Assembly (NCBI RefSeq): GCF_047777955.1
Contig: NZ_CP180537.1
Coordinates: 4,216,001-4,280,000, forward strand
From: Didemnitutus sp047777955
Lineage (GTDB): Bacteria; Verrucomicrobiota; Verrucomicrobiia; Opitutales; Opitutaceae
DNA: 64,000 bases
Direction of reading: 5' to 3'
Each line of letters begins with the position of its first letter. Position 1 is the stretch's first letter. Below the pieces are notes generated by a model. That model made no database searches. It was not told where the DNA came from and worked only from the letters and a program-made list of their open reading frames with translations. Shown piece after piece: positions 1 to 7,637 of this stretch. The translations under genes were made by a program, and so were the position numbers.

Positions 1-381
1 ACCGGCCGCGTGGCGTCCAACACCAACCTGACCGCCGGCTTCACCCGCATGGAACTCACCGGCCCCGACGGCGCCGACATCTACGAATGGGTCCCGCGCA
101 CCATCGTCAGCCTGCGCGCCGACACCCGCCTGCCCGCGTTGCCCAAGCTCAAGCTCGGCGCCGGCCTGCGCTGGCAATCCGACATCTTCAAGGCCGGCGG
201 CGTGCGCCAGGACGCCTACCTGCTCGTCAACAGCTTCGCCGCCTACGAATTGACCAAGCGCGCCACCGCGCGCCTCAACGTCGACAACGTCACCGACGAG
301 AAATACCTGCGCACCGTCCAATACGGCGCGATCTACGGCGCACCGCGCCAGTTCTCGCTCGCCTTCGAATACAAGCTCTAG
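1..381 (+). CDS. TonB-dependent receptor, C-terminal end (partial)
   Basis: The reading frame is open from the first base of the window, so the start lies upstream; about 126 C-terminal residues are present. The end of the chain has the alternating beta-strand pattern of a TonB receptor barrel. It carries the typical VDNVTDEKYLR block, in which the last barrel strands follow an N-[VL]-x-D-x-[KR]-Y turn, and it stops after a final aromatic-rich strand (FEYKL). Such outer-membrane receptors import ferric siderophores, cobalamin or other ligands using TonB energy. The PepSY membrane reductase that follows 28 bases downstream on the same strand favours a siderophore ligand, but that is inference from context. 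The plug domain and any TonB box are outside the window. Confidence 0.85.
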   Translation, partial: TGRVASNTNLTAGFTRMELTGPDGADIYEWVPRTIVSLRADTRLPALPKLKLGAGLRWQSDIFKAGGVRQDAYLLVNSFAAYELTKRATARLNVDNVTDEKYLRTVQYGAIYGAPRQFSLAFEYKL

Positions 382-409
382 CGCGTCCCCGCGTCCGCCC
401 GCCAATTCC

Positions 410-1483
410 ATGCGCAAGCGCCTCTGGCAACTCCACTCCTGGCTCGGCCTGGCCGCCGGCCTCGGCCTGCTTGTCATCGGCCTCAGCGGCAGCCTGCTCG
501 TCTTCCACGAGGAGCTGGAGGCGCTGTTCAACCGCGAGCTCGTGCGCGTCGAGCCCACGCCCGCCGGGCGCCGGCCGCTCGACGCCCTGCTCGCGGACGC
601 CCAGCGGCAGCTGCCGGAGCACGAGATCACCGGCTGGCTGCCGCAGTGGGATGAGCCGCGCCACGCCGACGTCCTCTACGTGATCCGGCGCGGCGACCAG
701 GAATGGCTCGTCGCCACGCTCGATCCCTACACCGGCCGCCTGCTCGCGTCGCCGCGCCTCGGCACGACGACGCTCACCGGCTGGCTGCTCGAGCTGCACT
801 ACGCCTTTTTCGCCGACCACGCCGGCCTGCTGCTCGCCGCGGTCCTGGGGCTCCTGCTGCTCGTGCTCGGCGTCACCGGCGGGTGGCTCTACCGCGAGTT
901 CTGGAAAAACCTCCTCACGCTCCGCTGGCGCCGCGGCGCGCGCATCCTGTTTTCCGATCTGCACAAATTCGTCGGCATCACCTCCGTCGCCTTCAACCTC
1001 GTGCTCGGCTTCACCGGCGCCTACTGGAACTTCACCCACGTCATCGGCGAATGGCTCGCCGGCGAGCACGAGCAGAAGAAGATCGAGCAGCGCCTCTACG
1101 CCCCGACGCTCTCGCTCGACGCCCTCGCCCGCGACGCCGCGCAGCGGCTCCCGGGCTTCCGCGGCAACTTCCTCTCGCTGCCGAGCGACCCCGCCGCGCC
1201 GGCCGTCACGCTCTGGGGCGCCATCGCGCCGCACGGCGCGCTCACGAGTCCCTACGGCAGCACGGTCGTCTACGACGCCTCGACCGGCGCACACCGGTCG
1301 ACGAACGACCTGCGCGCCGCCGGCGCCTGGGCGCGGATCGTCGACAGTTTCCGCCCGCTGCACTTCGGCGAATTCGGCGGCCTGCCTGTGAAAATCCTCT
1401 GGGCCCTCGCCGGCCTCGCTCCGGGCATGCTCGCCGTCACCGGCTTTGCGATCTGGTGGACGCGCCGGCGGAAAACGGCCTGA
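410..1483 (+). CDS. PepSY-associated membrane protein, iron-uptake type
   Basis: A 357-residue protein with the architecture of the PepSY_TM family: an N-terminal helix (about 10-32) starting with HSWLG, a periplasmic PepSY-like stretch, two central helices (about 130-160 and 185-205) and a C-terminal helix before a WWTRRRK tail. Conserved histidines sit at the helix ends (HSWLG, LHYAFF, DLHKFVG, LHFGEFGG), which is the family's haem- or metal-ligand pattern. These proteins are often encoded directly beside TonB siderophore receptors and are thought to help reduce or release iron at the inner membrane. It follows the receptor by 28 bases and is probably cotranscribed. Reductase function is inferred from family and context. 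Confidence 0.8.
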   Translation: MRKRLWQLHSWLGLAAGLGLLVIGLSGSLLVFHEELEALFNRELVRVEPTPAGRRPLDALLADAQRQLPEHEITGWLPQWDEPRHADVLYVIRRGDQEWLVATLDPYTGRLLASPRLGTTTLTGWLLELHYAFFADHAGLLLAAVLGLLLLVLGVTGGWLYREFWKNLLTLRWRRGARILFSDLHKFVGITSVAFNLVLGFTGAYWNFTHVIGEWLAGEHEQKKIEQRLYAPTLSLDALARDAAQRLPGFRGNFLSLPSDPAAPAVTLWGAIAPHGALTSPYGSTVVYDASTGAHRSTNDLRAAGAWARIVDSFRPLHFGEFGGLPVKILWALAGLAPGMLAVTGFAIWWTRRRKTA

Positions 1484-1543
1484 GGAATCATCCCCAACAT
1501 CATCCGCTCGCCACGTCGGCGCGCGCGGGGCTAAACAGCACGC

Positions 1544-2050
1544 ATGGTGCGGCTGACTGCGCGATGCGCGGCGCGAATTTTCCTTCTGCTGGCGGCGTGG
1601 TGGACATCGGCCTCCGCGTTCGACGAGACCGGAGACGCGTGGATCCGCGGCGTGTTCACCGGCCACTCGCCGCGCCCGCTCGCCACGAGCGAGTCCGAAG
1701 CCTGGCAGCGCGCCGGGGAAATCGTGGGCGCGACGCCCGACACCTTCACGCTCGTCGGCGGAGGCGAATCGATGCAACCGCTCTACCCGCCGGGCACGAT
1801 CCTCGTGCTGCGCGCGGTCGGATTCGCCGAGCTCCGCCCCGGCCAGACGGCGGTCTACCGCAACCGGGCGCAGCGCCCCGTCGCCCACGTGCTCATCGCC
1901 AAATGCCGCGACGGCTGGCGCGTGCGGGGCCTGAACAATGCCCGCCACGACGACGAGGCCGTCGTGACCGAAAATCTCCTCGGCGTGGTCATCGCCGCCT
2001 TCACCCCGCACCCATCCTCGGGAGCGGAGCCGCGCCGCATCGCGCGCTGA
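1544..2050 (+). CDS. Exported S26B/S24-like peptidase-fold protein
   Basis: A 168-residue protein with a hydrophobic N-terminus (about residues 8-25, cleavable signal or anchor). A serine-peptidase-like core follows: GESMQPLYPPG (Ser-x-Met-x-Pro, as around the catalytic Ser of signal peptidases and LexA-type enzymes), then a GQTAVYR strand, VAHVLI and RGLNN..DD. The Ser, His, GxNN and Asp order resembles the S26B (SipW/ER-type) subfamily, which uses His instead of Lys. A clear paralogue lies at 58024-58554 on the other strand. Activity is not shown; it could be a pseudo-enzyme. It ends one base before the stop of the convergent esterase gene. Confidence 0.6.
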   Translation: MVRLTARCAARIFLLLAAWWTSASAFDETGDAWIRGVFTGHSPRPLATSESEAWQRAGEIVGATPDTFTLVGGGESMQPLYPPGTILVLRAVGFAELRPGQTAVYRNRAQRPVAHVLIAKCRDGWRVRGLNNARHDDEAVVTENLLGVVIAAFTPHPSSGAEPRRIAR

Positions 2051-2051
2051 T

Positions 2052-2923
2052 TCAGCGGCGCGGGAACGCCCACGTCAGGAAGACAGGGAGCGCCTCGGCC
2101 CAGGTGGACTCGTGGTGCTTGCCGCCCTCGATCTGGAGATAGCGCACGTCGGTGTCGCGGCGGAAACCCTTCGCGACGAGTTCGTCGATCAGCTCGGTCG
2201 TGTCCTGGATCGCATCGATCACGCCATTGCCGTCGCGATCGTCGGTCTCGTCCGCCGTGCCCGCCTCGAACCAGAGCCGCAGCGCCGGCCTGGCCGCCGT
2301 CTCGCGCACGATCTTGTGCGCGAGCCGCGAGCGTTGCGCGGCGCGCCAGTCGCCATCCTCGCCGCGCCACCAGAGCGAGCCGGAAAACACGCCGACCGTG
2401 CCGAACACGTCTGGATGCGCCCAGGCGAGGTCGAACGCGCTGAGTCCGCCGAGCGAGGCGCCCATGATCGCCGTGCGCGCGGCGGCGGCCTGCACGCCGT
2501 AGCGTTGCCGCACCTCGGGCAGCACGAAGTCGAGCACGCGACGCTGGAACGCGGCGGCCTTCTTGCCGCGGCCGGCGTAGTCGAGCGTGCGCGCGAGGCC
2601 GTATTCCTCGACGCGGTCGGGCGTCGCGGCAATCGCGACGACGAGCGGAGGCACGATCTCGCCCGCGGCGGCGAGGCGCTGGATCGTCTCGGCCAGCTTC
2701 CACGCCGCCATGTTCTGGCCGTCGAGCGCCACGAGCAGCGGCGTGTCGGCCCGGACGCCGCCGGGGGCAGGAAGACCCGCACTTCGCCCGCCGGGAGTTC
2801 CTCGGGCGCCTGCACCGCCAGCGCTTCCTCGCGCGCGGGCACGACGGCGGCCGTGGCCTCGGTCAGGCCGAGGCCGACGAGGAGGCGGCCGAGTTGGGCG
2901 GCGAGTTTGCGTTCGCGTTTCAT
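2052..2923 (-). CDS. Fes/IroE-like alpha/beta-hydrolase esterase (frame broken at 2763-2767)
   Basis: The C-terminal two thirds match the putative esterase family (PF00756, enterobactin-esterase-like). The nucleophile elbow is GASLGG, an acidic loop AGTADETDD lies before a calcium-loop-like DRDGNGVID segment, and the C-terminal GGKHHE gives the histidine. The N-terminus is in another frame: MKRERKLAAQ... runs to FLPP, then the frame must change inside a run of five C (minus strand) at 2763-2767. Adding one C restores a continuous chain of about 290 residues. The ATG at 2923 is chosen because it overlaps the flavodoxin stop (ATGA), implying translational coupling. Siderophore-ester hydrolysis is a plausible role from the iron-related neighbours but is not proven. 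Confidence 0.75.
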
Positions 2924-3405
2924 GCGGAGCTTGCAAGGGCTACTTCGACCTGTCCGAGCCATTCCTTGAAGTCAGTTTTGAATTTCGTGTCGCACTCGCG
3001 CCGCGGGAGCAGCCGCCGGGCCCCGCGCGCGGCGAGAAGTTCGTCGATCCGGCGTCCGCCGGCGCAGAAATCCCGGTAGCTGCGGGAGCCGAGCGCCAGC
3101 ACGGCGAAGCGCAGCGCGTCCAGGCGCAGCGCGGGCGCGGCCAGGGCGGCGCCGAACTCCGCCGCCTCCGGCGGGAGCTCGCCCTCGCCCCAGGTGCTCG
3201 CGATCACCAGCGCGACGTCGAATTCCCGCAGCCGGCCCGCAGGAAAATCCGCGGCGTTCTCCACCGCGCAGCGCCGGCCGCGCGCCCCCAGCGCCGCGGC
3301 GGCGGCGTGCGCCAGCGCCTCGGCGTTGCCGGAGACGGTGGCGTAGAGGAGCAGGACGGGCGCGGACACCGGGGCATTTCGGGGGGCAGTAGCGGGTTTG
3401 TCCAC
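2920..3405 (-). CDS. Flavodoxin-domain protein
   Basis: About 161 residues from a GTG start at 3405; a second in-frame GTG at 3369 gives 149 residues and cannot be excluded. The FMN phosphate loop is visible at the N-terminus (ATVSGNAEAL), followed by the second FMN loop STWGEGELP and a third ALGSRSYRDFC, the MioC/sulfite-reductase flavodoxin pattern. It is a single flavodoxin domain without a reductase module, so it should act as a cytosolic one- or two-electron carrier. Its stop overlaps the start of the esterase gene, suggesting that the pair acts together, for instance in reductive release of iron (inference). Confidence 0.8.
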   Translation of the reverse strand: MDKPATAPRNAPVSAPVLLLYATVSGNAEALAHAAAAALGARGRRCAVENAADFPAGRLREFDVALVIASTWGEGELPPEAAEFGAALAAPALRLDALRFAVLALGSRSYRDFCAGGRRIDELLAARGARRLLPRRECDTKFKTDFKEWLGQVEVALASSA

Positions 3406-3486
3406 CGCGGTTTGGCCCGGAATACCCGGGCCGGCCGGGAGGTGCGCGCTTGCGCTTTCCGAGTGAAATCGCCCGAATCCGACCCC

Positions 3487-4980
3487 ATGCAGCAACCTGC
3501 CCCTTCGCCGGCTCGAGATACGAGCGGCCTGTTCGGTCACCCGCGTGGTCTGACCAACCTGTTCTTCACTGAGCTCTGGGAGCGCTTCGGCTACTATGGC
3601 ATGCGCGCCCTGCTCACGCTGTTCATGGTCGCGCCGCTCGCCAAGGGCGGCCTCGGCTTCGACAACCGCACCGCCGGCATCATCTACGGCACCTACACGA
3701 TGAGCGTCTACATGCTCTCGATCCCCGGCGGCTACATCGCGGACAACTTCCTCGGCGCGCGCGCCACCGTGTTCTGGGGCGGCGTGATCATCGCCGCGGG
3801 CTACCTGTCGCTCGCGGTGCATTCGACGACGTTCTTCTACCTCGGTCTCGTGCTCGTCGCCTGCGGCACCGGCCTGCTCAAGCCCAACATCAGCACGATG
3901 GTCGGTTCGCTCTACGCCAAGGACGACCCGCGCCGCGACTCCGGCTTCTCGATCTTCTACATGGGCATCAACACCGGCGCGCTCGTGGCGCCGCTGATCA
4001 CCGGCTGGGTCGCGCAGAGCGACATGGCCAAGGAGTTCTTCGCGCGCAACGGGTTCGACCCGAACCGCAGCTGGCACTGGGCCTTCGCGGTCTCCGGCAT
4101 CGGCATGATCGTCGGCCTGGTCACCTACGTGCTGCAGCGGCACCGGCTCGCCGACGTCGGCCACGCGCCCGCCGCGAGCGTCCCGCGCCCGTGGGGCAAG
4201 CTCTTCGCCGTGCTCGTCGCCTCCGCCGCGGTGTTCGGCGTCGTGACGCTGTCCGACTTCAATCCGAGCTTCGCGTGGATCAGCTACGGCTACGTCGTGG
4301 TGCCCGTGCTCGCCATCATCTGGTTCGGCACGCGCCGTGATCCGGCGCAGAGGCGCATGGCGGCGGTCTTCGTGTTCGCGCTGGCCTACCTGATCTTCTG
4401 CGCGATCTTCGAGCAGGCGGGTTCGACCATCTCGCTCTTCGCCGACCAGCTCACCCGCACCGAGATCGCCGGCTTCGCCTTTCCCTCGTCGTGGTTCCAG
4501 TCGGTGAACTCGATCTTCGTCATCGTGCTGTCGCCGGTCTTCGCCTTCGTCTGGGTCAAGTGGGGCGACCGCATCCCGAGCCCGATCAAGTTCTCCTTCG
4601 GCCTGTTCTTCCTCGCCCTGTCGTTCGTGCTGATGGTGCCGGCCGCGAAGCTCACCATCGACGGCCGCATCAGCCCGATGTGGCTGGTCGGGCTGTTCTT
4701 CCTCCAGACCGTCGGCGAGCTCGCCCTCAGCCCGGTCGGCCTGAGCACCATGACCAAGCTCGCTCCGGCCAACCTCGTCGGCCTCGTCATGGGCGTGTGG
4801 TTCCTCGCCGCCGCGCTGGGCAACAAGCTCGCCGGCACCGTCGCGGGCGACTTCAACTCCACCGACCCGAACGCGCTCTCGGCCTTCTTCCTCCACCAGG
4901 CCGGCTGGGTCGGCCTCGCCTTCATCGCGCTGCTCGCGCTCACGCCCTGGGTGAAGAAGCTCATGGGCGAGGTCAAATAG
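3487..4980 (+). CDS. POT/PTR2-family proton-dependent oligopeptide transporter
   Basis: A 497-residue major-facilitator protein. It begins with the diagnostic ExxERFxYY motif (ELWERFGYYGMR, about residue 35), carries GGYIADNFLGAR after helix 2, and contains the PTR2 signature FSIFYMGINTGAL at about residue 157. Hydrophobic segments fit 12-14 membrane helices. Members import di- and tripeptides with protons across the inner membrane. It stands alone on the plus strand, divergent from the flavodoxin-esterase pair, and is followed 23 bases after its stop by a strong intrinsic terminator. The ATG at 3487 is the only start that fits the family N-terminus; the long open frame upstream of it is antisense to the flavodoxin gene. 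Confidence 0.93.
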   Translation: MQQPAPSPARDTSGLFGHPRGLTNLFFTELWERFGYYGMRALLTLFMVAPLAKGGLGFDNRTAGIIYGTYTMSVYMLSIPGGYIADNFLGARATVFWGGVIIAAGYLSLAVHSTTFFYLGLVLVACGTGLLKPNISTMVGSLYAKDDPRRDSGFSIFYMGINTGALVAPLITGWVAQSDMAKEFFARNGFDPNRSWHWAFAVSGIGMIVGLVTYVLQRHRLADVGHAPAASVPRPWGKLFAVLVASAAVFGVVTLSDFNPSFAWISYGYVVVPVLAIIWFGTRRDPAQRRMAAVFVFALAYLIFCAIFEQAGSTISLFADQLTRTEIAGFAFPSSWFQSVNSIFVIVLSPVFAFVWVKWGDRIPSPIKFSFGLFFLALSFVLMVPAAKLTIDGRISPMWLVGLFFLQTVGELALSPVGLSTMTKLAPANLVGLVMGVWFLAAALGNKLAGTVAGDFNSTDPNALSAFFLHQAGWVGLAFIALLALTPWVKKLMGEVK

Positions 4981-5003
4981 CCGATCACCCTTTGCTTGCC
5001 CGA

Positions 5004-5032
5004 GGCGCGGCCCATCCGGCCGCGCCTTTTTT
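5004..5032 (+). terminator. Intrinsic terminator of the POT transporter gene
   Basis: A perfect 9-bp stem (GGCGCGGCC at 5004-5012 pairing with 5018-5026) with a 5-base loop is followed directly by six T. It lies 23 bases after the transporter stop codon, a textbook rho-independent terminator on the plus strand. Confidence 0.9.
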
Positions 5033-5050
5033 GGGGCCCCGAAAAAGGTT

Positions 5051-5097
5051 AGGGCTCGCACGTGTCACGGGCCAGTGAACACATGCGAGCCCTTTTT
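5051..5097. terminator. Long hairpin, possibly bidirectional terminator
   Basis: A perfect 10-bp inverted repeat (AGGGCTCGCA at 5051-5060 with 5084-5093) encloses an imperfect inner stem (GTGTCAC against GTGAACAC). It is followed by T5 on the plus strand (5093-5097); on the minus strand the hairpin is followed, after AACC, by five T. It sits between convergent transcription units and could back up the terminators on both sides. Confidence 0.65.
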
Positions 5098-5171
5098 GGT
5101 CACCTCTCGCACCCGTTGCCGGGGCGAAAACGGGCGCGACCATAGCCCATGCCGCCTCCGGCCCGGACGGC

Positions 5172-5195
5172 AAAAACCACCTAAATTTAGGTGGT
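5172..5195 (-). terminator. 20-bp palindrome with T-tract, end of the rib-nus-ftsY operon
   Basis: Positions 5176-5195 form a perfect 20-bp palindrome with half-site ACCACCTAAA. On the minus strand it is followed by TTTTT (5176-5172), and it lies about 20 bases beyond the stop of the last operon gene at 5217, so it probably terminates the minus-strand operon. A perfect palindrome with no spacer could also be a protein-binding site. Confidence 0.65.
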
Positions 5196-5216
5196 CGGGG
5201 AAATCCGCCGCCGGAC

Positions 5217-5656
5217 CTAGATCCCGCGCGGCTTCTCGGGTGTCGCCGCGACGACCCCTTCGATCCGCCAGCGCCCCTCTTCCTGCACCAGCCGGTAGCG
5301 ATAGGTGTGCGCCGTCTCGGCGGAGTCGAAAACCGTGTAGATCACCTGCGCGTGCCGCTGCCGGTCGTCGCGCACGATACCGGACTCGAAGCGGCGGTGC
5401 TCCAGCAACGCCGGGTAGCCGCGCCGGATCATCGCCGCAAACACCGGCGCGGTGAATTGGCGGCGGATGCCGCTCGCGGCCAGGCCATAGGCGTCGTCGA
5501 ACTTGCGCGCGCGCAGCGCGTGCAACTGCCCCTCCACGGTGGCGCGGACGGCATCGCGCAGCGGCGGGGACTCAGCCGCCAGGCCTCGGTGCGCTCCTGC
5601 GCCGGCGCCACCGCCGCCAGCCAGATCCCGAGGCAGCCGACGGCGAGCGCGCGCAT
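5217..5656 (-). CDS. DUF4864 exported protein (frame broken near 5566)
   Basis: The C-terminal 106 residues match the DUF4864 pattern: a short alpha/beta module with QLHALRARKFDDAY, YPALL, a strand pair, and the ending YRYRLVQEEGRWRIEGV. The start lies in a different frame: ATG at 5656 encodes a signal peptide (MRALAVGCLGIWLAAVAPAQ). Joining the two needs one extra base; adding a C to the four-C run at 5566-5569 (minus strand) gives RLSPPPLRDAV and a chain of about 146 residues. The ATG lies one base after the ftsY stop, so it is the last gene of that operon. Function unknown; the export signal implies a periplasmic or outer-membrane location. Confidence 0.65.
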
Positions 5657-5657
5657 G

Positions 5658-6575
5658 TCAATCGAGCCCGAAGACCGCGCGGCTGTAATTCGCGATCGAG
5701 AACGGCTGCAGGTCGTCCGGCTGCTCGCCCAGGCCGATGAAGTAGATCGGGATCTTCAGCTGCCGGTAGATGCCCACGATCGCGCCGCCGCGGCTGGTGC
5801 CGTCAAGCTTGGTCACGATCAGGCCGGTGAGGCCGAAACTCTGGTGGAACACCTTCGCCTGTTCGATCGAGTTGCTGCCGAGCGAGCCGTCCACGACCAG
5901 CCAGCGGTGCTGCGGCGCGCTGGCGTCGTTCTTCTGGAGCACGCGCCGGATCTTCGCCAGCTCGTCCATCAGGTTGCTCTTCGTGTGCAGCCGGCCGGCG
6001 GTGTCGACGATCAGCCAGTCGGCGCCGCGCGACTTCGCGGCCTGCCAGGCGTCGAACGCCACCGCCGCCGCGTCGGCGCCGGTGTGGCTCGCCACGAGAT
6101 CGATGCCCAGGCGCGTCGCCCAGCTCTTGAGCTGCTCGACCGCCGCGGCGCGGAACGTGTCGCAGGCCGCCACGATCACGGTCTGGCCGTCGCCCTTCAT
6201 CTTGTGCGCGAGCTTGGCGGTGGTGGTGGTCTTGCCGGAGCCGTTGACGCCGATCATCGCGATCACGGTCGGCTTCGCCGCGGGCGCCGCGAGCGTGCCC
6301 TCGGCGCCGGCCAGCACGCGCTGCAGCACCGCGGCGCCGATCTCGGCGGCCTGGCGGCCCTGGAGCGACGGATCCTGGCGGTAGGCGGTCTTGATCTCCT
6401 CGAGGATCTCGGTGGTGGTCTCGACGCCGAAGTCGGCCGTGTAGAGCGCCTCCTCGAGCTCGTCGAGCGACGCGGCGTCGATCCTCCGTCCGCCGAACAG
6501 CCCGTGCGTCTTGGCGGCAATGGCGGCGACCGTCTTGGTCAAGCCGTCCTTGAACTTCTTGAAGAGGGAAAACAT
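5658..6575 (-). CDS. ftsY: Signal recognition particle receptor FtsY
   Basis: A 305-residue SRP GTPase consisting of the NG domain with only a minimal basic N-terminal segment (MFSLFKKFKDGL). GTPase motifs are intact: G1 GVNGSGKTTT, the CDTFRAAAVEQL insertion-box region, G3 DTAGRL, G4 TKLDGTSRGG, and the closing IGLGEQPDDLQPF. It docks ribosome-SRP complexes at the membrane for cotranslational insertion. ATG at 6575 is preferred over an upstream alternative because it gives the family N-terminus. It lies downstream of nusB and immediately upstream of the DUF4864 gene. The absence of an acidic A domain is common outside gamma-proteobacteria. Confidence 0.95.
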   Translation of the reverse strand: MFSLFKKFKDGLTKTVAAIAAKTHGLFGGRRIDAASLDELEEALYTADFGVETTTEILEEIKTAYRQDPSLQGRQAAEIGAAVLQRVLAGAEGTLAAPAAKPTVIAMIGVNGSGKTTTTAKLAHKMKGDGQTVIVAACDTFRAAAVEQLKSWATRLGIDLVASHTGADAAAVAFDAWQAAKSRGADWLIVDTAGRLHTKSNLMDELAKIRRVLQKNDASAPQHRWLVVDGSLGSNSIEQAKVFHQSFGLTGLIVTKLDGTSRGGAIVGIYRQLKIPIYFIGLGEQPDDLQPFSIANYSRAVFGLD

Positions 6576-6654
6576 GAAAAAACTCCCGCGAATCGCGCGA
6601 ATCCACACGCATGCCGGATCCCCTCCGGGCAGATTCGTGTGCTTCGCGGGCGCT

Positions 6655-7101
6655 TCACTCCGTCGTCGCCTTGCGCGCGTCGCGGCCGGCCTTGTCCTTC
6701 ATGCGGTCGAGGATGCCGTTGATAAAACGCTTCGAGTCCGCGGTGGAGAAATTCTTCGACAGGTCGATCGCCTCGTTGATCGAGACGACCGGCGGGATGT
6801 CCTTGCGGTGCAGCATCTCGAAGATCGCCAGGCGCAGGATGGCGAGGTCGATGCGCGCGATGCGGTCGAACTCCCAGTTGTGGGCGAGGGTGCGGATGTG
6901 GCCGTCGATCTCGTCGAGGTTCTTCACCACGCCGTCGATCAGCTCCTCGGCGAACGCATAGTGGTCGCGCGGCTTCTCGAGGCCCTCGAAGAACAGCCGC
7001 AGGTCGTCGGTGAAATTCGCGGGTTTGTTGATGCTCCAGGCGTAGAGGAACTGGAGCGCGGCGGCGCGGCTCTCGCGGCGTTGGGAAAATTGACTGCTCA
7101 T
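6655..7101 (-). CDS. nusB: Transcription antitermination factor NusB
   Basis: A 148-residue all-helical protein of normal family length. It opens with the RRESRAAALQFLYAW helix and contains RIARIDLAILRLAIFEML and the PVVSINEAIDLSKNFSTADSKRFINGILD block that is the NusB signature. It binds boxA RNA with NusE (S10) for rRNA antitermination. Its ATG overlaps the ribH stop (ATGA at 7098-7101), a ribH-nusB coupling found in many bacteria. Confidence 0.95.
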   Translation of the reverse strand: MSSQFSQRRESRAAALQFLYAWSINKPANFTDDLRLFFEGLEKPRDHYAFAEELIDGVVKNLDEIDGHIRTLAHNWEFDRIARIDLAILRLAIFEMLHRKDIPPVVSINEAIDLSKNFSTADSKRFINGILDRMKDKAGRDARKATTE

Positions 7102-7583
7102 GATTTTTGGCCCTTCCGCAAGGTGCGCCGCAGGGTCGCCATTTCAAGCCCGGCGCGCGCGAACTCGGCGCCGCGGTCGATCCGGCCGAGGCAGCGGACG
7201 CGGGCCTGGGCCGGCGTGTTGGCGACGATGACGCCGTTGATCACGGGCACGCCGGTGCCGAGCGCGACCTGCTGCAGCGCGTGAGAGACGCTGTCGCCGA
7301 CCATCTCGTGGTGATTGGTGTCGCCGCCGATGAGCACGCCGAGCGCGATCACGCAGTCGAAGCGCTTCGCCGCCGCCAGCTGCTGCGCGGCCCAGGGCAC
7401 CTCGTGCGACCCGGGCACGCGGACCTCGACGATGTCCGCCGCGCGGACGCCGGCGGCCGCGAGCACCGCGCGCGCGCGCTGGCGCAGGCCGTCGACGAGC
7501 TCCGCGTTGAAGCGCGCCGCGACGAGGCCGAAGCGCAGGCCGGCACCGCGGAGGTTCAGGTCACTGGGAGCGTGGAGACTCAT
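7098..7583 (-). CDS. ribH: 6,7-dimethyl-8-ribityllumazine synthase
   Basis: A 161-residue lumazine synthase. Visible signatures are the ARFN substrate loop, VPGSHEVPWAAQ (the PGxxE/P phosphate region), ALGVLIGGDTNHHEMV with the catalytic histidine region, and GVPVINGVI. It condenses 5-amino-6-ribitylaminouracil with 3,4-dihydroxy-2-butanone 4-phosphate, the penultimate step of riboflavin synthesis. ATG at 7583 fits the family N-terminus better than an upstream alternative. It lies between ribBA and nusB and overlaps nusB by four bases. Confidence 0.94.
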   Translation of the reverse strand: MSLHAPSDLNLRGAGLRFGLVAARFNAELVDGLRQRARAVLAAAGVRAADIVEVRVPGSHEVPWAAQQLAAAKRFDCVIALGVLIGGDTNHHEMVGDSVSHALQQVALGTGVPVINGVIVANTPAQARVRCLGRIDRGAEFARAGLEMATLRRTLRKGQKS

Positions 7584-7637
7584 GGAAGGGCCTATTGGCG
7601 GCGCCCGCCGGGCATTCCGCAATCCGAAATCCGCGTC

